This document shows positions 17,695 to 26,219 of a stretch of DNA of 64,000 nucleotides, in pieces. The stretch comes from Desulfopila sp. IMCC35008 (GTDB lineage: Bacteria > Desulfobacterota > Desulfobulbia > Desulfobulbales > Desulfocapsaceae). The notes under the pieces are model-generated. The model was given only the letters and a program-made list of their open reading frames with translations, made no database searches and was not told where the DNA came from. Each line of letters begins with the position of its first letter. Position 1 is the first letter of the stretch. The translations under genes and the position numbers were made by a program. The DNA lies in NCBI RefSeq assembly GCF_010646885.2, contig NZ_CP050700.1:5152001-5216000 (forward strand), given 5' to 3'.

Positions 17695-18537
17695 ATGAGA
17701 AATATTTTCAATGAGCCATTGTTGCATTTTCTGATCATCGGGGCCGTTTTATTCTTGGGGTTTGCAAGTTTTCAGACCCCCGAAGACGCTGCCGACAATA
17801 CAATTACTATTTCACAAGACGACATCAACGTATTGAAGGCAAACTTCACCAGGACATGGCAGAGACAACCGACCCCGGGAGAGCTGGACGGCCTTGTTGA
17901 AGAGAAAATCCGTGAAGAGATTGCCTACCGCGAAGCCCTGGCAATGAGGCTTGATCTCGACGATGCGTACATCCGGCGGCGTTTGAGAATGAAACTGGAG
18001 CTCATGCTGGAGGACATCGTTGAAAATATGGTTCCCACAGAAGAGGAGCTTACTGAATTTCTGGAACAACACCCGGAACTGTTCAGGCAGGAAGAACAGA
18101 TCAGCTTTTCACATGTATACCTCAACGGCGACAATCACAGAAATTCCCTGGACCACGACGCGGACCAGTTGTTGACGCAGCTCAATAAAGCAGGGGCAGA
18201 TATCGATCCAGAACAGTTCGGTGATGCTACCATGCTGCCCAGGACCTATCCGCTGTCTCCCCTGAGCGTTATAGGCAGGCAATTGGGTGACATGTTTACC
18301 AGAAAGCTCTCCGGCATGGAGACCGGAAAATGGCAGGGGCCGCTCCCATCCAGCTATGGTTATCACCTGGTTCTGGTCCATGAGTCCATAGAGGGTCGTG
18401 CCCCAGAGCTTTCTGAAATCCGACCTATCGTTGAACGTGAGTTTAATGCAAGACGGCGAAAAGAGGTTAAGGATACAACCTATACAAAACTACGTGCAAG
18501 GTATCAGATCATTGTGGAGCAGAGTTCGAATTCATAG
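17695..18537 (+). CDS. PpiC-type (parvulin) peptidyl-prolyl cis-trans isomerase, membrane-anchored
   Basis: This 280-residue protein has a single N-terminal transmembrane anchor (residues 9-25), a SurA-like helical chaperone segment with an EEKIREEIAYREALAMRLDLDD block, and a C-terminal parvulin-type domain (EEQISFSHVYLN, MLPRTYPLSP, then GPLPSSYGYHLVLVHE). The parvulin core is diverged, so isomerase activity is not assured. Proteins of this type are commonly annotated as peptidyl-prolyl isomerases beside HupE-like genes. In this context a periplasmic assembly role for the oxidase subunits is plausible. Confidence 0.78.
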   Translation: MRNIFNEPLLHFLIIGAVLFLGFASFQTPEDAADNTITISQDDINVLKANFTRTWQRQPTPGELDGLVEEKIREEIAYREALAMRLDLDDAYIRRRLRMKLELMLEDIVENMVPTEEELTEFLEQHPELFRQEEQISFSHVYLNGDNHRNSLDHDADQLLTQLNKAGADIDPEQFGDATMLPRTYPLSPLSVIGRQLGDMFTRKLSGMETGKWQGPLPSSYGYHLVLVHESIEGRAPELSEIRPIVEREFNARRRKEVKDTTYTKLRARYQIIVEQSSNS

Positions 18538-18623
18538 CCATGAAGCATTGAAAATCACTTAAACTCTACAGCCTGTTCTTTTTCCTTCTGCATTTTTTCT
18601 ATTTATGGCAGCCGCCTCCCGTA

Positions 18624-19025
18624 TTGTGTCATGAAAGCCAGCCGGGAGCCATTGAATTAGAGGAAACTGGCCCGGCCAGATACAAAATCACCTGGCGTGC
18701 TCCCATTTATTATGGCAAGCCGCATCCTGCCCGTCTGGAGCTTCCTGAAGAGTGGAAAACCATAGGCCAACCCACGGAGCGGCGTAGAAGTAACGATATA
18801 GTTTTCGTCCGAACAGTTAACATCGGTGAAGAGGGTATTGACGGCAAGATCATCCGCTTTCCAGGTCTTGAATCAACCATTACCGATGTATTTGTACGGG
18901 TAAACAGGGCAGACGGCAGCCAGATGACCACCGTGGCCCGACCAACAAAGCCATGGGCTGAGCTGCGAGGAGAACGACCGTGGCATGAGACCTCACGCCA
19001 ACTCACCTTTGCCAGAATGATGTAA
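18624..19025 (+). CDS. Conserved hypothetical exported protein, start interrupted by an in-frame TGA
   Basis: The coding frame is open from 18552 to 19025. It includes a strongly hydrophobic stretch, SLFFFLLHFFYLW, that looks like a signal peptide before CHESQPGAIELEE. The only ATG in frame upstream is at 18540, followed three codons later by TGA at 18549-18551, so the natural start is unclear; TTG at 18624 is the first standard alternative but would remove the signal. The mature part (ITWRAPIYYGKPHPARLELPEEW and so on) is a beta-rich domain that often accompanies PpiC isomerase and HupE/UreJ genes. No HupE follows here. It may be a recent pseudogene or carry a sequencing error. Confidence 0.6.
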   Translation: MCHESQPGAIELEETGPARYKITWRAPIYYGKPHPARLELPEEWKTIGQPTERRRSNDIVFVRTVNIGEEGIDGKIIRFPGLESTITDVFVRVNRADGSQMTTVARPTKPWAELRGERPWHETSRQLTFARMM

Positions 19026-19045
19026 TCAACGGATCCCCAACATAT

Positions 19046-19576
19046 CTACAACAGTTGTTTTTTGCGCTGCCTTTTCACCAGAATAAAACGAATGACCACC
19101 ATAGAGATAAGATAAACAAGAGCAGCACAGATAAATCCTACAATCACACTTCCTATCACGAGTGGGATAATAATCTCCTGGCCCAAGGCCATAACCACAC
19201 GAAACTGATCCAGCACCGCCCAGATATCAATCGTGACAAGTTTGGCAGCAAGATCAAGAAACTGGGCATAGACCTCCCGAACAGCCGGCCCTTCCCAGAA
19301 AAGGCTGCCCACCCAATAGTTAAAGGTGTATATCGGTGCAATAGTCGCGACGTTCGTCACCCAGACAGTGAGCATGGCAGCGGCCCTGTTCACATTTATT
19401 ACGGTGGCAATTGCCAGAACTAAAAACAACTGAATACCAAAAGTCGGAGTCAGGGCGATAAAGGTACCAAGCGCAAACCCACCGGCAATTGATCGGGGTG
19501 ACCGCCTGAGACGAACCAACCATTTGATCACGGATCTAAACGGTATAACAAGTTTCTTTCCTTTTTGTAGAACCAA
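19046..19576 (-). CDS. DUF2062 membrane protein
   Basis: The 176-residue protein has three to four hydrophobic segments. The RRSPRSIAGGFALGTFIALTP motif near residue 23 is the signature of DUF2062, a family of small membrane proteins sometimes fused to glycosyltransferases. The C-terminus is basic (RQRKKQ). The TTG at 19576 is the longest start; a GTG about 16 codons later is an alternative just before the conserved domain, and neither has a strong ribosome site. It converges on the oxidase cluster with 20 bases between stops. Function unknown. Confidence 0.75.
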   Translation of the reverse strand: MVLQKGKKLVIPFRSVIKWLVRLRRSPRSIAGGFALGTFIALTPTFGIQLFLVLAIATVINVNRAAAMLTVWVTNVATIAPIYTFNYWVGSLFWEGPAVREVYAQFLDLAAKLVTIDIWAVLDQFRVVMALGQEIIIPLVIGSVIVGFICAALVYLISMVVIRFILVKRQRKKQLL

Positions 19577-19900
19577 GTGCTCGAACCGATTTTTTCAAGA
19601 TAACATAGTGCATAGGTACAGATACTGCTGACTGCATCGTCTTACCCGTCAGGTATCTGTCCTACCTTCGATAGACAAAGTAGGGAATTTTGGCAGAGTT
19701 ACAAGCAGGAAAAGGTGACAATATTCCATACGATGCTTTTTCAATGATCACTCAAGCTCCCTCTCGTCCACTGATCCTATCAATTTGCTTAGCCGGTGGC
19801 AAATGTGGCTACCTGATGTTTTTTTAGAATCTATTATGGTATCAATCAGTATACGACAGTTTACTTGTACCAACAATTTTCTCTATTTGTCGAAGACGAA
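19577..19900. other. Intergenic region between DUF2062 and EamA genes
   Basis: These 324 bases hold no recognisable gene. An 8-bp inverted repeat (ACAGATAC at 19618-19625, GTATCTGT at 19653-19660) is present. Both flanking genes are transcribed away from this region, so it should contain their promoters, but I see no convincing consensus. Confidence 0.4.
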
Positions 19901-20812
19901 ATGAAACAAAACTCCGGTTGGGTCTACCTGCTCATGATTTTGCCCCCGCTCTTCTGGGCGGGAAACGCGACACTGGCCCGGTTTGTTGCCGACCTGATCC
20001 CACCGGTCGCATTGTCGTTCTGGCGCTGGGTTATTGCCTTAGCAGTCCTGGTGCCGTTCACCTGGCCTTATGTCCGGAGGGACTGGCCAAAAATCAAAAA
20101 AGGTTGGAAAAGTATTATCCTGCTCGGCCTGCTCGGAATCGCTTCCTTCAATACCCTGCTCTACACGGCGGCCCAGACAACCACTGCGATTAACATTTCA
20201 CTGACCCAATCGGTCATGCCGGCAATTATTGTCCTGGTGAGCTTTGTTCTGTTTCGTGAACGAATTAGCATACGGCAATTATTTGCCATTGCCCTCTGCA
20301 TACTCGGTGCGGGTTATATTATAATCCGCGGCGACATTGAGAGGCTGGTGGACCTGCAATTTGTCAGGGGCGATTTGATTATGTTGCTGGCAGTTACCCT
20401 TTATGCGCTCTATTCTGCACTTCTGCGTAAGCGGCCGAATATCCACCCGCTGAGTATTCTGACAACCACCTTCAGTGTCGGTGTTGTCTTCCTGTTTCCG
20501 CTCTATCTCTGGGAAACCCACTCTGCTCCTCCTCTCGTGTTATCACAACCAGTCATTCTCAGTCTTGTTTACGTCGCGTTCTTTCCATCCATTCTGGCCT
20601 ATTTATGCTGGAATCGAGGAGTCCTTGAAATCGGTGCAAACCACGCAGGACTTTATATCAATCTCCTGCCACTTTTTACCGCCCTGCTGGCTGTTTTTTT
20701 TCTTGGGGAACGCTTCCAGAGATACCATATAACCGGCATATGCCTCATCTTCTTTGGTCTGCTTCTTTTCAACCTCCCGTTTCATCGTAAACAATATGAT
20801 TCTAGAAATTGA
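19901..20812 (+). CDS. EamA/DMT-family transporter
   Basis: The protein has ten hydrophobic helices in two EamA repeats of about 140 residues each. Family markers include PPLFWAGNATLARF in helix 1, PVALSFWRWVIA in helix 2, the GLLGIASFNTLLY and TTTAINISLTQSVMPAII region, and LGERFQRYHITGICLIFFGL near the end of repeat two. These drug/metabolite transporters export amino acids, nucleobases or other small molecules; the substrate is not predictable. I prefer the ATG at 19901 (KQNSGW start) over a TTG 12 codons upstream. The end overlaps by 17 bases with the broken DUF6498 gene. Confidence 0.85.
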   Translation: MKQNSGWVYLLMILPPLFWAGNATLARFVADLIPPVALSFWRWVIALAVLVPFTWPYVRRDWPKIKKGWKSIILLGLLGIASFNTLLYTAAQTTTAINISLTQSVMPAIIVLVSFVLFRERISIRQLFAIALCILGAGYIIIRGDIERLVDLQFVRGDLIMLLAVTLYALYSALLRKRPNIHPLSILTTTFSVGVVFLFPLYLWETHSAPPLVLSQPVILSLVYVAFFPSILAYLCWNRGVLEIGANHAGLYINLLPLFTALLAVFFLGERFQRYHITGICLIFFGLLLFNLPFHRKQYDSRN

Positions 20813-21558
20813 CCCTCAAACGAAAAAGGAATTGCAAGAACTCCTGTCCGAGTTAGGCCCGGACACCCCTGTCCTGATTATTGCCAATCTTCTTACAATA
20901 GTACTGGCCATGGTCCAGGGATGGAGCATCGTTTCGCTACTTTGGGTGTACTGGTTTTAAATTGTCATTATCGGATTTTTCAACTGGAAGAGAATGAGGA
21001 AACTTGTCCGGTTCTCAGCTGAAGGTGTTGGAGGGAAAACAGCGCAGAAAATTGAACCGACAGGTCAGCTCAAGACAAAAATGTCCTGGTTTTTTTGCGG
21101 GCCATTATGGTTTTTTCCACGTGATCTATCTCATTTTTATCGTCACCGTTACCCGGTCATTCTCCAAGATTGCCACGCTCTCGCTCGCCCTCAGCATCAC
21201 TATTTTTCTTTTCAATCACTTTTTTTCCTACCGATATCAGCTCAGGAAGGACCTGGAGGGCTGTCCAGTCATCCTCAACATGATGTTTCTACCCTATGCC
21301 AGGGTCGTCCCAATGCATCTGATTGTATTTATCGGCCTCATGATGGGAAAGAAAGGATCCAGTACAGAACTTTTCTTGTTCCTCTTCCTCAAAACCCTTG
21401 TTGACCTTGCCATGCATCTCATTACCCAAGTGAACTGGAAGACAGATATGGATCCCGGCTGGGCAGAACATCTTAAACGAGCTGGGGAGAAATCAAAAAA
21501 GAACACCGGGAAAAAAATGATGTGCAGAACAGAAGAAGAACCCTCAAACAAAGGCTGA
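20796..21558 (+). pseudogene. Broken DUF6498-type membrane protein gene
   Basis: The ancestral product starts MILEIDPQTKKELQELL and reads WSIVSLLWVYWF, then meets TAA at 20958-20960 and continues in the same frame with IVIIGFFNWKRM. The intact family normally has a YWxENVVIGFFN motif at that place. A second lesion is a frameshift in a run of seven T near 21089-21096, after which the frame reads FFAGHYGFFHVIYLIF and the remaining helices to 21558. So two hits, one nonsense and one homopolymer indel, break the gene. A third frame beyond 21480 stays open to 21651 and encodes a basic segment and one hydrophobic helix (WLLVGWVGFLALVLAGG), possibly part of the same ancestor or a separate small protein. 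Confidence 0.75.
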
Positions 21559-21766
21559 AAATATGGCTCCTGGTTGGCTGGGTCGGTTTTCTGGCTCTGG
21601 TTTTGGCCGGTGGGTTCCTCATGCAGGAAATCGGCAGCATGGTTGCCAGATAACAGTACGGAAAATGCAAAAAGAATGTGAATTGAATACTTGCATATAG
21701 GTTGTTTGTCTTCGGCCAGTTACCCTCCACTCTACCTTCTCAGATCAAGAATATAACGGGAAAACA

Positions 21767-21795
21767 TTGACATGCGCAATTTGTTAGAGTATACT
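21767..21795 (+). promoter_or_regulatory. Near-consensus sigma-70 promoter for the CDP-alcohol cassette
   Basis: TTGACA (21767-21772) and TATACT (21790-21795) are separated by exactly 17 bases. This lies about 230 bases ahead of the nucleotidyltransferase gene, so its transcript would have a long leader. The leader contains GACGTT (21818-21823) pairing with AACGTC (21841-21846), followed by six T, which may act as an attenuator. Nothing else was recognised in the 375-base gap from 21652 to 22026. Confidence 0.6.
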
Positions 21796-22026
21796 AAAAG
21801 ACCAGTTTAGTGAAATGGACGTTCGATTTTCTGATAATCCAACGTCTTTTTTCCAAATCACATCTTGTGGTAGTTCTACTATCAGATTTATGCCCTTCAG
21901 CTGTTTCGTCTGAGCCAATCGGCACAAAAGAAAAGATACAGATATCATAGTTTACCAACCTTATTCGCACAACTCCGTGTTGAATTCTCGCAAGGTACGG
22001 TTCGGTAATAATTCTGGAGGAATACT

Positions 22027-22896
22027 ATGCAAAACAGAACTCTCCATGCTGATTTTGGAAGGGAACGGGTGCGTACAGCTTTGCTGCTTGCAGCAGGAAC
22101 CGGTAGCCGTCTCTCTCCGCTAACAGATATGACCCCTAAATGCCTCGTCCATGTTAATGAATTTACGATTCTTGAGAGACTCGTACGCTCCTTACAGGAC
22201 TATGATTTCAAGCGGTTGGTCGTTGTTGTCGGTCATCAGGAAGATTCGGTTCGTGATTATCTTGGCACAAAGGCTGGTGGAATAGAAATATCGTATATAA
22301 CCAGCCCATTTTACAAAACTACAAATAATATCTATTCGTTATGGTTGGCCAGGAAAATCATAGATGAGCCATTTATGCTTATTGAAAGTGATCTGGTATT
22401 TGACAGCCAAATGCTGAAAGGGATGCTGATACCTGATCGCATGGCAGTTGCAAAAATACGCCCTTGGATGAATGGAACAACAGTGACCGTAAACAGATCC
22501 AATAAGGTTGACGCCTTCCATTGCGGTATCAATAAACTGAACACAAGCCATTTCAAGACCGTCAACATATACAGTCTCTCCAGAGCTACCTGGAGAGCAG
22601 TTTGTAAAAAACTGGACGGCTACATCTCTAACAACTTAGTGAATGGATACTATGAAACAGTCTTTGCCGATATGGTGAGCGAAGGATGCCTCTCCTTCTC
22701 ACCGGTATTCTTTGACTCCAGCCTCTGGTATGAAATTGATACCCTGGACGATCTGAGAGCGGCTGAAACCGTTTGTGAACTTTTCGATCACCAACTATCT
22801 ACTCTACAATTTATCAGTAGTTCCAATCTGGCGATCCATTCCGCTGGCCTTGAAAGTGCTGTGTCATCAACCTCTTCGTTAAAGGTTGTTCATTAA
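22027..22896 (+). CDS. NTP-transferase (LicC/PntC-like CTP:phospho-alcohol cytidylyltransferase)
   Basis: The 289-residue protein starts with the nucleotidyltransferase signature LLLAAGTGSRLSPLTDMTPKC near residues 19-39, with the catalytic Arg and Lys in place. Next come the NNIYSLWLA segment and the metal-site IESDLVF, both typical of choline-phosphate or aminoethylphosphonate cytidylyltransferases (LicC, PntC). A final WYEIDTLDDL block is also conserved there. It probably activates a phospho-alcohol to a CDP derivative. TGGAGGAATACT provides a good ribosome site. It is followed by a PLP enzyme after 2 bases and then a CDP-alcohol phosphotransferase, so the three likely act in sequence. The last 35 residues are outside the conserved domain. 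Confidence 0.82.
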   Translation: MQNRTLHADFGRERVRTALLLAAGTGSRLSPLTDMTPKCLVHVNEFTILERLVRSLQDYDFKRLVVVVGHQEDSVRDYLGTKAGGIEISYITSPFYKTTNNIYSLWLARKIIDEPFMLIESDLVFDSQMLKGMLIPDRMAVAKIRPWMNGTTVTVNRSNKVDAFHCGINKLNTSHFKTVNIYSLSRATWRAVCKKLDGYISNNLVNGYYETVFADMVSEGCLSFSPVFFDSSLWYEIDTLDDLRAAETVCELFDHQLSTLQFISSSNLAIHSAGLESAVSSTSSLKVVH

Positions 22897-22898
22897 GA

Positions 22899-23999
22899 AT
22901 GATGCCCGACAAAACAACTACCGCAGAAGAACGCTACGAATATATTTCCAGTCAACATGGTGGATATTGGCGTGATAATTTTATTGATCACAACTATCTC
23001 TATAATCTCTATTTCCCGCCTGAGGATTTTTTCAGTCATTGTACAGAAAACCTCCATCAACTTATCCTCAATTACCCTGTCGGCCAAAGTGAGATTGCCC
23101 ACCTGGCAGGTAAGTTGATTCAACAGCCCCCTGAGCAAATTGTGGTAGGCAATGGAGCTGCAGAATTTATTAAGATTCTTGCCGGGATGAATCGACAAAT
23201 GATTGTGCCGGTCCCGTCGTTTAATGAATATGTCAATGCCGCCCCAGCAGGAAAGGTTGTTGAATTTCCACTACAGGCACCATCTTTCCAGCTTGATGTC
23301 AATTCGTTTGCAGACGAAGCTATTCGTACCAAAGCACGTATAGCGGTGGTTGTTTCACCGAATAATCCGACATCGCTACTCGTTCCTAAGTCAGAGCTTA
23401 TTCGGCTACTGGAAATCCTGCTTGATCATAACTGCATACTCATAGTCGATGAGTCTTTTATCGATTTTGCTGAAAATGGTGAGAGTGAAAGCCTTGAAAA
23501 GGACATTGGAGATTTTCAGAACCTGGCGATTATAAAAAGTATGAGCAAGGCCTATGGTATCTGCGGAATACGGATAGGCTATCTCCTCACCGCCAACACC
23601 GACTTTCGGGCACAGATCCAACAGGGTCTCCATATTTGGAATATAAATGGATTTGCTGAAGAGTTTCTGCGACGAGCGCCGCAGTACAAACAGCAATTCA
23701 AAACGAGTTGCGAGAAGGTGCAGGAAGATCGGGACGAATTTTACACACTCCTTTCACTCATTCCAGGAATGGTGGTTTATAAACCAGCTGCGAACTATAT
23801 TTTTTGCCGTTTGCCGGATGATGGTCCTTCCGCTCCCGAAGTAACCGAAAGACTGTTCGTCGAACACAATATTTACATAAAACACTGTCAGGGTAAAACA
23901 TTGCCTGAATCAGATCGTTATGTCCGAATAGCAAGTCGGACCAAGAAGGAAAACCTTGCACTTACAAAGGCATTACGTACTGTTCTTGAACTGGCTTAG
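22899..23999 (+). CDS. PLP-dependent aminotransferase/decarboxylase of the HisC-CobD type
   Basis: This 366-residue fold-type I PLP enzyme carries the Schiff-base motif SMSKAYGICGIRIGY (catalytic Lys of SMSK), the NPNNPT-like sequence SPNNPTS, the Asp of IVDESFIDF, and the C-terminal RIASRTKKEN arginine. These features are shared by histidinol-phosphate aminotransferase (HisC) and threonine-phosphate decarboxylase (CobD), which cannot be separated by eye. There are no histidine or cobalamin genes nearby. Its position between a cytidylyltransferase and a CDP-alcohol phosphotransferase suggests that it produces the phospho-amino-alcohol for activation, for example by decarboxylating a phosphorylated amino acid. 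That role is inference. Confidence 0.82.
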   Translation: MMPDKTTTAEERYEYISSQHGGYWRDNFIDHNYLYNLYFPPEDFFSHCTENLHQLILNYPVGQSEIAHLAGKLIQQPPEQIVVGNGAAEFIKILAGMNRQMIVPVPSFNEYVNAAPAGKVVEFPLQAPSFQLDVNSFADEAIRTKARIAVVVSPNNPTSLLVPKSELIRLLEILLDHNCILIVDESFIDFAENGESESLEKDIGDFQNLAIIKSMSKAYGICGIRIGYLLTANTDFRAQIQQGLHIWNINGFAEEFLRRAPQYKQQFKTSCEKVQEDRDEFYTLLSLIPGMVVYKPAANYIFCRLPDDGPSAPEVTERLFVEHNIYIKHCQGKTLPESDRYVRIASRTKKENLALTKALRTVLELA

Positions 24000-24005
24000 G
24001 TGAGT

Positions 24006-24638
24006 ATGAAAACATCGCAAAAAACTATCCTGTCCTACGCTGGAGATCTTCCCAATATCTGTTCACTGGTTGGCCTCAGCTGTTCTCTGCTTGCCATCTA
24101 TTTTTCTATACTTGGTCTATTCCATGCAGCAATGATCGGTATGATCTGGGCAGTGTTTTTTGACTGGAGTGATGGCATTATCGCCAGAAAAATGAAAGGA
24201 CGTACTGAAGAACAAGGGTTATTCGGGGCACAACTTGACTCACTTATTGATATTGTCAGTTTTGGCGTCTGCCCCGCGATTTTCCTGCTCAGTTATGGTC
24301 ATTTCAGTGCCTGGTACCTGCCTGGTGCCTTTTTCATACTTGCAACCGGGGTCATTCGCCTGAGTTATTTTAATGTCTTTGGGTTGGTTGACAAGTCGAC
24401 CTACATAGGCCTTGCCCTGGATAATAATGTTCTCCTGCTGGCTGTCGTCTTTCTGTTTAATTCGACGATGAGTCAGGGAGCATTCTCGATTGTACTTTAT
24501 ATCGTACTCATACTTTTGGCGGTGTTGAATGTTGCACCGATCAAAACACCCAAGTTTACAGGCAAATGGTATTGGACCCTCACCACCTATACAGTGCTGA
24601 TGTCGATACTCTTTTCCTGGCAGTGGTGTACCCTTTAA
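24006..24638 (+). CDS. CDP-alcohol phosphatidyltransferase
   Basis: The protein is about 210 residues long with six hydrophobic helices. The CDP-alcohol phosphotransferase signature is present as DWSDGIIARKMKGRTEEQG, then GAQLDSLIDI, supplying the DG, AR and G-x3-D-x3-D elements. There are several extra residues between AR and the G-x3-D, as seen in phosphatidylserine synthase-type members. The enzyme should transfer a phospho-alcohol from a CDP carrier to a lipid or alcohol acceptor in the membrane. I prefer the ATG at 24006 with AGGTGAGT ahead; a GTG two codons earlier is possible. It ends the three-gene cassette. Confidence 0.85.
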   Translation: MKTSQKTILSYAGDLPNICSLVGLSCSLLAIYFSILGLFHAAMIGMIWAVFFDWSDGIIARKMKGRTEEQGLFGAQLDSLIDIVSFGVCPAIFLLSYGHFSAWYLPGAFFILATGVIRLSYFNVFGLVDKSTYIGLALDNNVLLLAVVFLFNSTMSQGAFSIVLYIVLILLAVLNVAPIKTPKFTGKWYWTLTTYTVLMSILFSWQWCTL

Positions 24639-24964
24639 TCGTATGACTCGAGTAATTTTATGAATAGAGAGATGAGAGTACCCACACCTCGGTTGAGAGA
24701 GTGCATATCAAACAGTGATAATGAACTGGTCATATTTGGTAGGGACAATTTCTCGCAATTCCGCGTCGTGACGGTTCCATTCGATCAAACTGTGATCGAT
24801 CACTTCCTGCGGCCTCCAGCTCAGATCTGGTTGTTCTCCGTGGCGAGCAGAACAGCCAATATTTCAACTGGCTTCGACTTTTAGGACTAGAGCCTGATGA
24901 GGAATCAAAGCATAGCGTCGTAAACACAGCACCAGAAGCATTCACACTTATCCGGAGCAAAACA

Positions 24965-25093
24965 ATGACAAAAGAACGTAAAAGCAACAAAGAAGGAAAG
25001 AAAAAAGCCGCCTTGACCCCAAAAGAGAAAAAGGCCGCCAAGAAGGCTAAAAAAGAAACAAATGTGAGTGTCCTTAAAAACGCGAACACTTGA
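24965..25093 (+). CDS. Tiny lysine-rich protein (42 residues)
   Basis: ATG at 24965 opens a 42-residue frame of extreme Lys/Ala/Glu composition: MTKERKSNKEGKKKAA, then LTPKEKKAAKKAKKE, ending NANT. Small basic proteins with a KxSNKExKK core occur as hypotheticals in many proteobacteria, which favours a real gene. The same frame stays open back to 24742 (including VVLRGEQNSQYFNWLRLLGLEPDEE) but has no standard start codon, so the short gene may be the tail of a longer, decayed one. No clear ribosome site precedes the ATG. The preceding 24639-24964 stretch holds no other supported gene. Confidence 0.4.
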   Translation: MTKERKSNKEGKKKAALTPKEKKAAKKAKKETNVSVLKNANT

Positions 25094-25191
25094 AAATCTA
25101 GCCAACCGATAACACTCCCAAATGGCTCGCTACCTGTAGCAATTCACTCGGTGCCGGTTGACAATCCAATGCAAAAGGCAACGTAATAAAC

Positions 25192-26037
25192 ATGAATATT
25201 CTCCATATTTCGGATCTTCATTTCGGCCCTCGACATTGGCTCGGTGACGATGATGTCCTGTTAAAAAGGATCAACTCCTATGACGCAGATATCGTAATCA
25301 ACACTGGTGACAATACAACAGACGGGCTTGAAGATGAATTTGCAAAAGCGGGCCAGTTTCTTAAAGCTATCAAATGTGAACACGTCATTTCTACCCTTGG
25401 CAATCATGATAAAAGAAATATGCGTTCACATGAGCTTTTCCGTAAATATATCTCTGATAGAGAAATTATCCGAATAGCTGAATCTGGTTCCACCCGTAAA
25501 AAGCACCTCTTTCTCAAACAAAACATCACCAGAGTTGATGACCATTTTACCGATGTCAATTTCGTTCAGCTAGTCCAGATAAATGGGATGAGGGTCCTGT
25601 TGATCAGTATAGATTCCAACGAACTATACTGTGATGACGGATTTGTGGAAAAAGAGGTGCTGAACGCGGTATCAGAAGCGATTAACCGAACCAGCCATGA
25701 CCTGGCACTTTTGTTGACGCACTACTCGATATTGGGGACGGATGAATGTCCTTTGAAAAACTCGGCCGTTTTGATCGATTTTGTCCATAAGCATAAAATC
25801 GAGTTCGCCTTCTGCGGTCATACGCATGATCTTGAATTAATGCAAACTACGGACCTGTATCAGGGCCACTCTTTTAACCATTTCATGTGCGGTACTCTTT
25901 CATCAAGCAATATCGAAAACAATGACAACATGTTCCTCTACTATAAAAATCTTGGAATGGACAATATGAACCTCATTCTCATCAGGATTCATCTCAAGAA
26001 TGGTCAAATGCATTTTACAGAGGAAACAGTTTTTTAA
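25192..26037 (+). CDS. Calcineurin-like metallophosphoesterase
   Basis: The 281-residue protein displays the full binuclear metal signature: DLHFG at residues 8-12, NTGDNT near residue 37, LGNHDKR near residue 69, a metal His in LLTHYSI, and GHTHDLE near residue 207. This is the CpdA/Icc-like subgroup that hydrolyses cyclic nucleotides or other phosphodiesters, but substrate specificity is not readable. It stands alone, 182 bases upstream of a RelA/SpoT-domain gene on the same strand, so a link to nucleotide second messengers is conceivable. The start is the first ATG, following an AAAGGCAACG-type weak ribosome site. Confidence 0.85.
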   Translation: MNILHISDLHFGPRHWLGDDDVLLKRINSYDADIVINTGDNTTDGLEDEFAKAGQFLKAIKCEHVISTLGNHDKRNMRSHELFRKYISDREIIRIAESGSTRKKHLFLKQNITRVDDHFTDVNFVQLVQINGMRVLLISIDSNELYCDDGFVEKEVLNAVSEAINRTSHDLALLLTHYSILGTDECPLKNSAVLIDFVHKHKIEFAFCGHTHDLELMQTTDLYQGHSFNHFMCGTLSSSNIENNDNMFLYYKNLGMDNMNLILIRIHLKNGQMHFTEETVF

Positions 26038-26219
26038 TTCCATCACCAACTGACAGAAAAAAAGCATACTCCCTCAAAACCTTAACAAACAAATCACAAA
26101 GTATACTCTGAGACAGCTGAGAAAACACACTGGTTCAGAGAGGAAAATATTCTTTTGAAATGACCTCCGCACGTACTGCGGACCTTTCTTAAGCAGAACA
26201 AAAGTCAAACGACACTATA

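Noticed and set aside
18549..18551. TGA read as selenocysteine
   Set aside because: No cysteine homologue at that place, no SECIS-like hairpin evident, and it lies in the signal region.
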